A stretch of DNA of 33,602 bases from Eubacterium sp. (GTDB lineage: Bacteria; Bacillota; Clostridia; Acetivibrionales; DSM-1351). Below are positions 32,723 to 33,602 of this stretch, piece by piece. The notes beneath the pieces were generated by a model. That model was not told the DNA's origin. It did no database searches and saw only the letters and a list, made by a program, of their open reading frames with translations. The stretch is from contig JAQSXC010000027.1 of NCBI GenBank assembly GCA_029266335.1, forward strand, positions 1 through 33,602. The letters are read 5' to 3'. The first letter of the stretch is position 1, and every line of letters starts with the position of its first letter. The translations under genes and the position numbers were made by a program.

Positions 32723-32788
32723 TCTAATATATTGTTAATTTATACGTTCTGTTAAAATGCGTAAATCAGGAAGCTAAGGAACTGACAG

Positions 32789-32835
32789 ATGCCTAATGAC
32801 AGCCCGCTTCTGGTTTGTCATGAAAGCATAATGCT
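32789..32835 (+). promoter_or_regulatory. Structured segment upstream of the PocR gene
   Basis: ATGC (32789-32792) and ATGACA (32796-32801) pair with TGTCAT (32816-32821) and GCAT (32826-32829), a two-part stem with an internal loop. AGCATAATGCT (32825-32835) is a further palindrome. The remaining space in this 383-nt gap is AT-rich with no gene. I could not match it to a known riboswitch. Confidence 0.35.
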
Positions 32836-32966
32836 GGATATAAAGGAAGTATCATTAGTTTAACGGTTATTTAATGAAGTTAAATATGTAAACTTTTTGT
32901 TTTTTCTGTTAAACTTAAAGTAAGTGCTAAATAGTTCTTAACTTTGCAAAATGTTGGAGGTATTCT

Positions 32967-33602
32967 GTGAAAAAGAACTTGTTGGATCTGGATTATATAA
33001 TAAATGCAGATAATTACAGAAATATTCAGGATTCAATTGCTGATGCCACAGATATGGCTATTATTACGGTGGATTATAAAGGTAAGCCCATAACGCACCA
33101 TAGCAAATGTACAAGTTTGTGTAAATTTGTGCGTTCCCATCCCAATTTGGCTCAGATCTGTGAAAAGTGTGATTCCAGAGGAGGACTGGAGGCGGCGCGG
33201 CTGAATCAGCCCTATATTTATCTGTGCCATATGGGAATTGTTGATTTTGCCATTCCTATAGCTGTTGACGGGCAGTACCTTGGTGCTGTAATGGGAGGAC
33301 AGGTCCGTGTTGAGGATGCCGGAGAGCTGGAATCTCTTGAGAAAATTACCAGTCAGAAAACAGATATATTTGAATATATCAATAAATACGAGCTTGAAGA
33401 ACTGTTTCACAGTCTGCCGGTAATGAAGCTTCAGAAGATCAGAGCCAATGCCGCTATGATATATAATATCTGTAATTATATTGTAGGAGAGGCGCTGTTG
33501 AAAATAAATCTAAGTGATGGGAATATCTCTCAAGGCTTGGAGAGTAATGACCATGACAATAAAAAAAATTATGCTAAACCCTCTGATTTAAATAAAATTG
33601 CT
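32967..33602 (+). CDS. PocR ligand-binding domain protein, 5' part (runs off window)
   Basis: GTG 32967 has GGAGG 8 nt upstream; the frame is open to the last base, giving 212 residues. The protein begins MKKNLLDLDYIINADNYRNI and has a PocR domain (about 10-180): AIITVDYKGKPITHHSKCTS, CEKCDSRGGLEAARL, YLCHMGIVDFAIPI and YLGAVMGGQVRVE. The cysteines (CTSLC, CEKC, LCH) are those of the PocR sensory fold, first defined in the propanediol/cobalamin regulator PocR, which is thought to bind small hydrocarbon derivatives. The output domain lies outside the window and is probably an AraC-type helix-turn-helix or a signalling domain. It is separated from the GH95 gene by a terminator, so it is a new transcription unit. 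Confidence 0.85.
   Translation, partial: MKKNLLDLDYIINADNYRNIQDSIADATDMAIITVDYKGKPITHHSKCTSLCKFVRSHPNLAQICEKCDSRGGLEAARLNQPYIYLCHMGIVDFAIPIAVDGQYLGAVMGGQVRVEDAGELESLEKITSQKTDIFEYINKYELEELFHSLPVMKLQKIRANAAMIYNICNYIVGEALLKINLSDGNISQGLESNDHDNKKNYAKPSDLNKIA

Overview
The window looks like chromosomal DNA of a low-GC, anaerobic, plant-polysaccharide-degrading Firmicute, most like Ruminiclostridium / cellulolytic Clostridium. The grounds are AT-rich intergenic DNA, strong GGAGG ribosome sites with frequent GTG and TTG starts, a YesM/YesN-controlled sugar ABC transporter next to a GH95 fucosidase, a PocR-domain protein, and clostridial families such as DUF5685 and DUF1667. The species call is inference. 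I saw no tRNA, rRNA, CRISPR array, transposase, integrase or phage gene.

Layout. 1-1716: 3' part of a secreted LamG-LamG-Big2 surface protein, closed by a terminator. 1849-5323: a three-gene redox operon (GlpA-like FAD/[2Fe-2S] dehydrogenase, GlpB-like FAD/NAD oxidoreductase, DUF1667 cysteine protein), followed by a small CxxC protein. 5328-5933 (minus): an unrecognised protein with 12 cysteines. 6201-10338: dnaE behind a structured leader, then mtrB (the tryptophan-sensing RNA-binding protein TRAP) and a small conserved protein. 10497-11631: a hot-dog thioesterase and pgsA. 11659-11787: stacked hairpins. 11925-14667: DUF5685 protein, J-domain/TPR/Cys-tail protein and two small membrane proteins. 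14688-17422: inverted repeats, a promoter and mutS2. 17485-19579: typA with its own promoter and terminator. 19805-23209: mltG, trmR and trhP, the same order as yrrL-yrrM-yrrN/O of Bacillus. 23344-32720: a carbohydrate locus, with a YesM-type sensor kinase and YesN-type AraC regulator on the minus strand and, divergently, a lipoprotein binding protein, two permeases and a cytoplasmic GH95 fucosidase. 32967-end: start of a PocR-domain protein.

How the genes work together. The kinase/regulator pair probably senses an extracellular (possibly fucosylated) oligosaccharide and switches on the divergent transporter. The imported oligosaccharide would be de-fucosylated inside the cell by GH95. A hairpin between the binding-protein gene and the permease genes probably makes the binding protein more abundant. 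TrmR and TrhP act in sequence on tRNA wobble uridine (ho5U, then mo5U). The GlpA/GlpB/DUF1667 trio is probably a glycerol-3-phosphate or related dehydrogenase complex.

Most unusual points: (i) the leader of dnaE and the leader of a membrane-protein gene 7 kb away share an 8-bp inverted repeat with flanking identity and the same three-hairpin order, and I could not match this to a known riboswitch; (ii) TRAP sits directly behind dnaE with no visible trp target nearby; (iii) the DUF5685 protein has an aspartate-rich motif reminiscent of class I isoprenoid synthases and is paired with a J-domain protein with a nine-cysteine tail; (iv) several intergenic regions hold unexplained inverted repeats.
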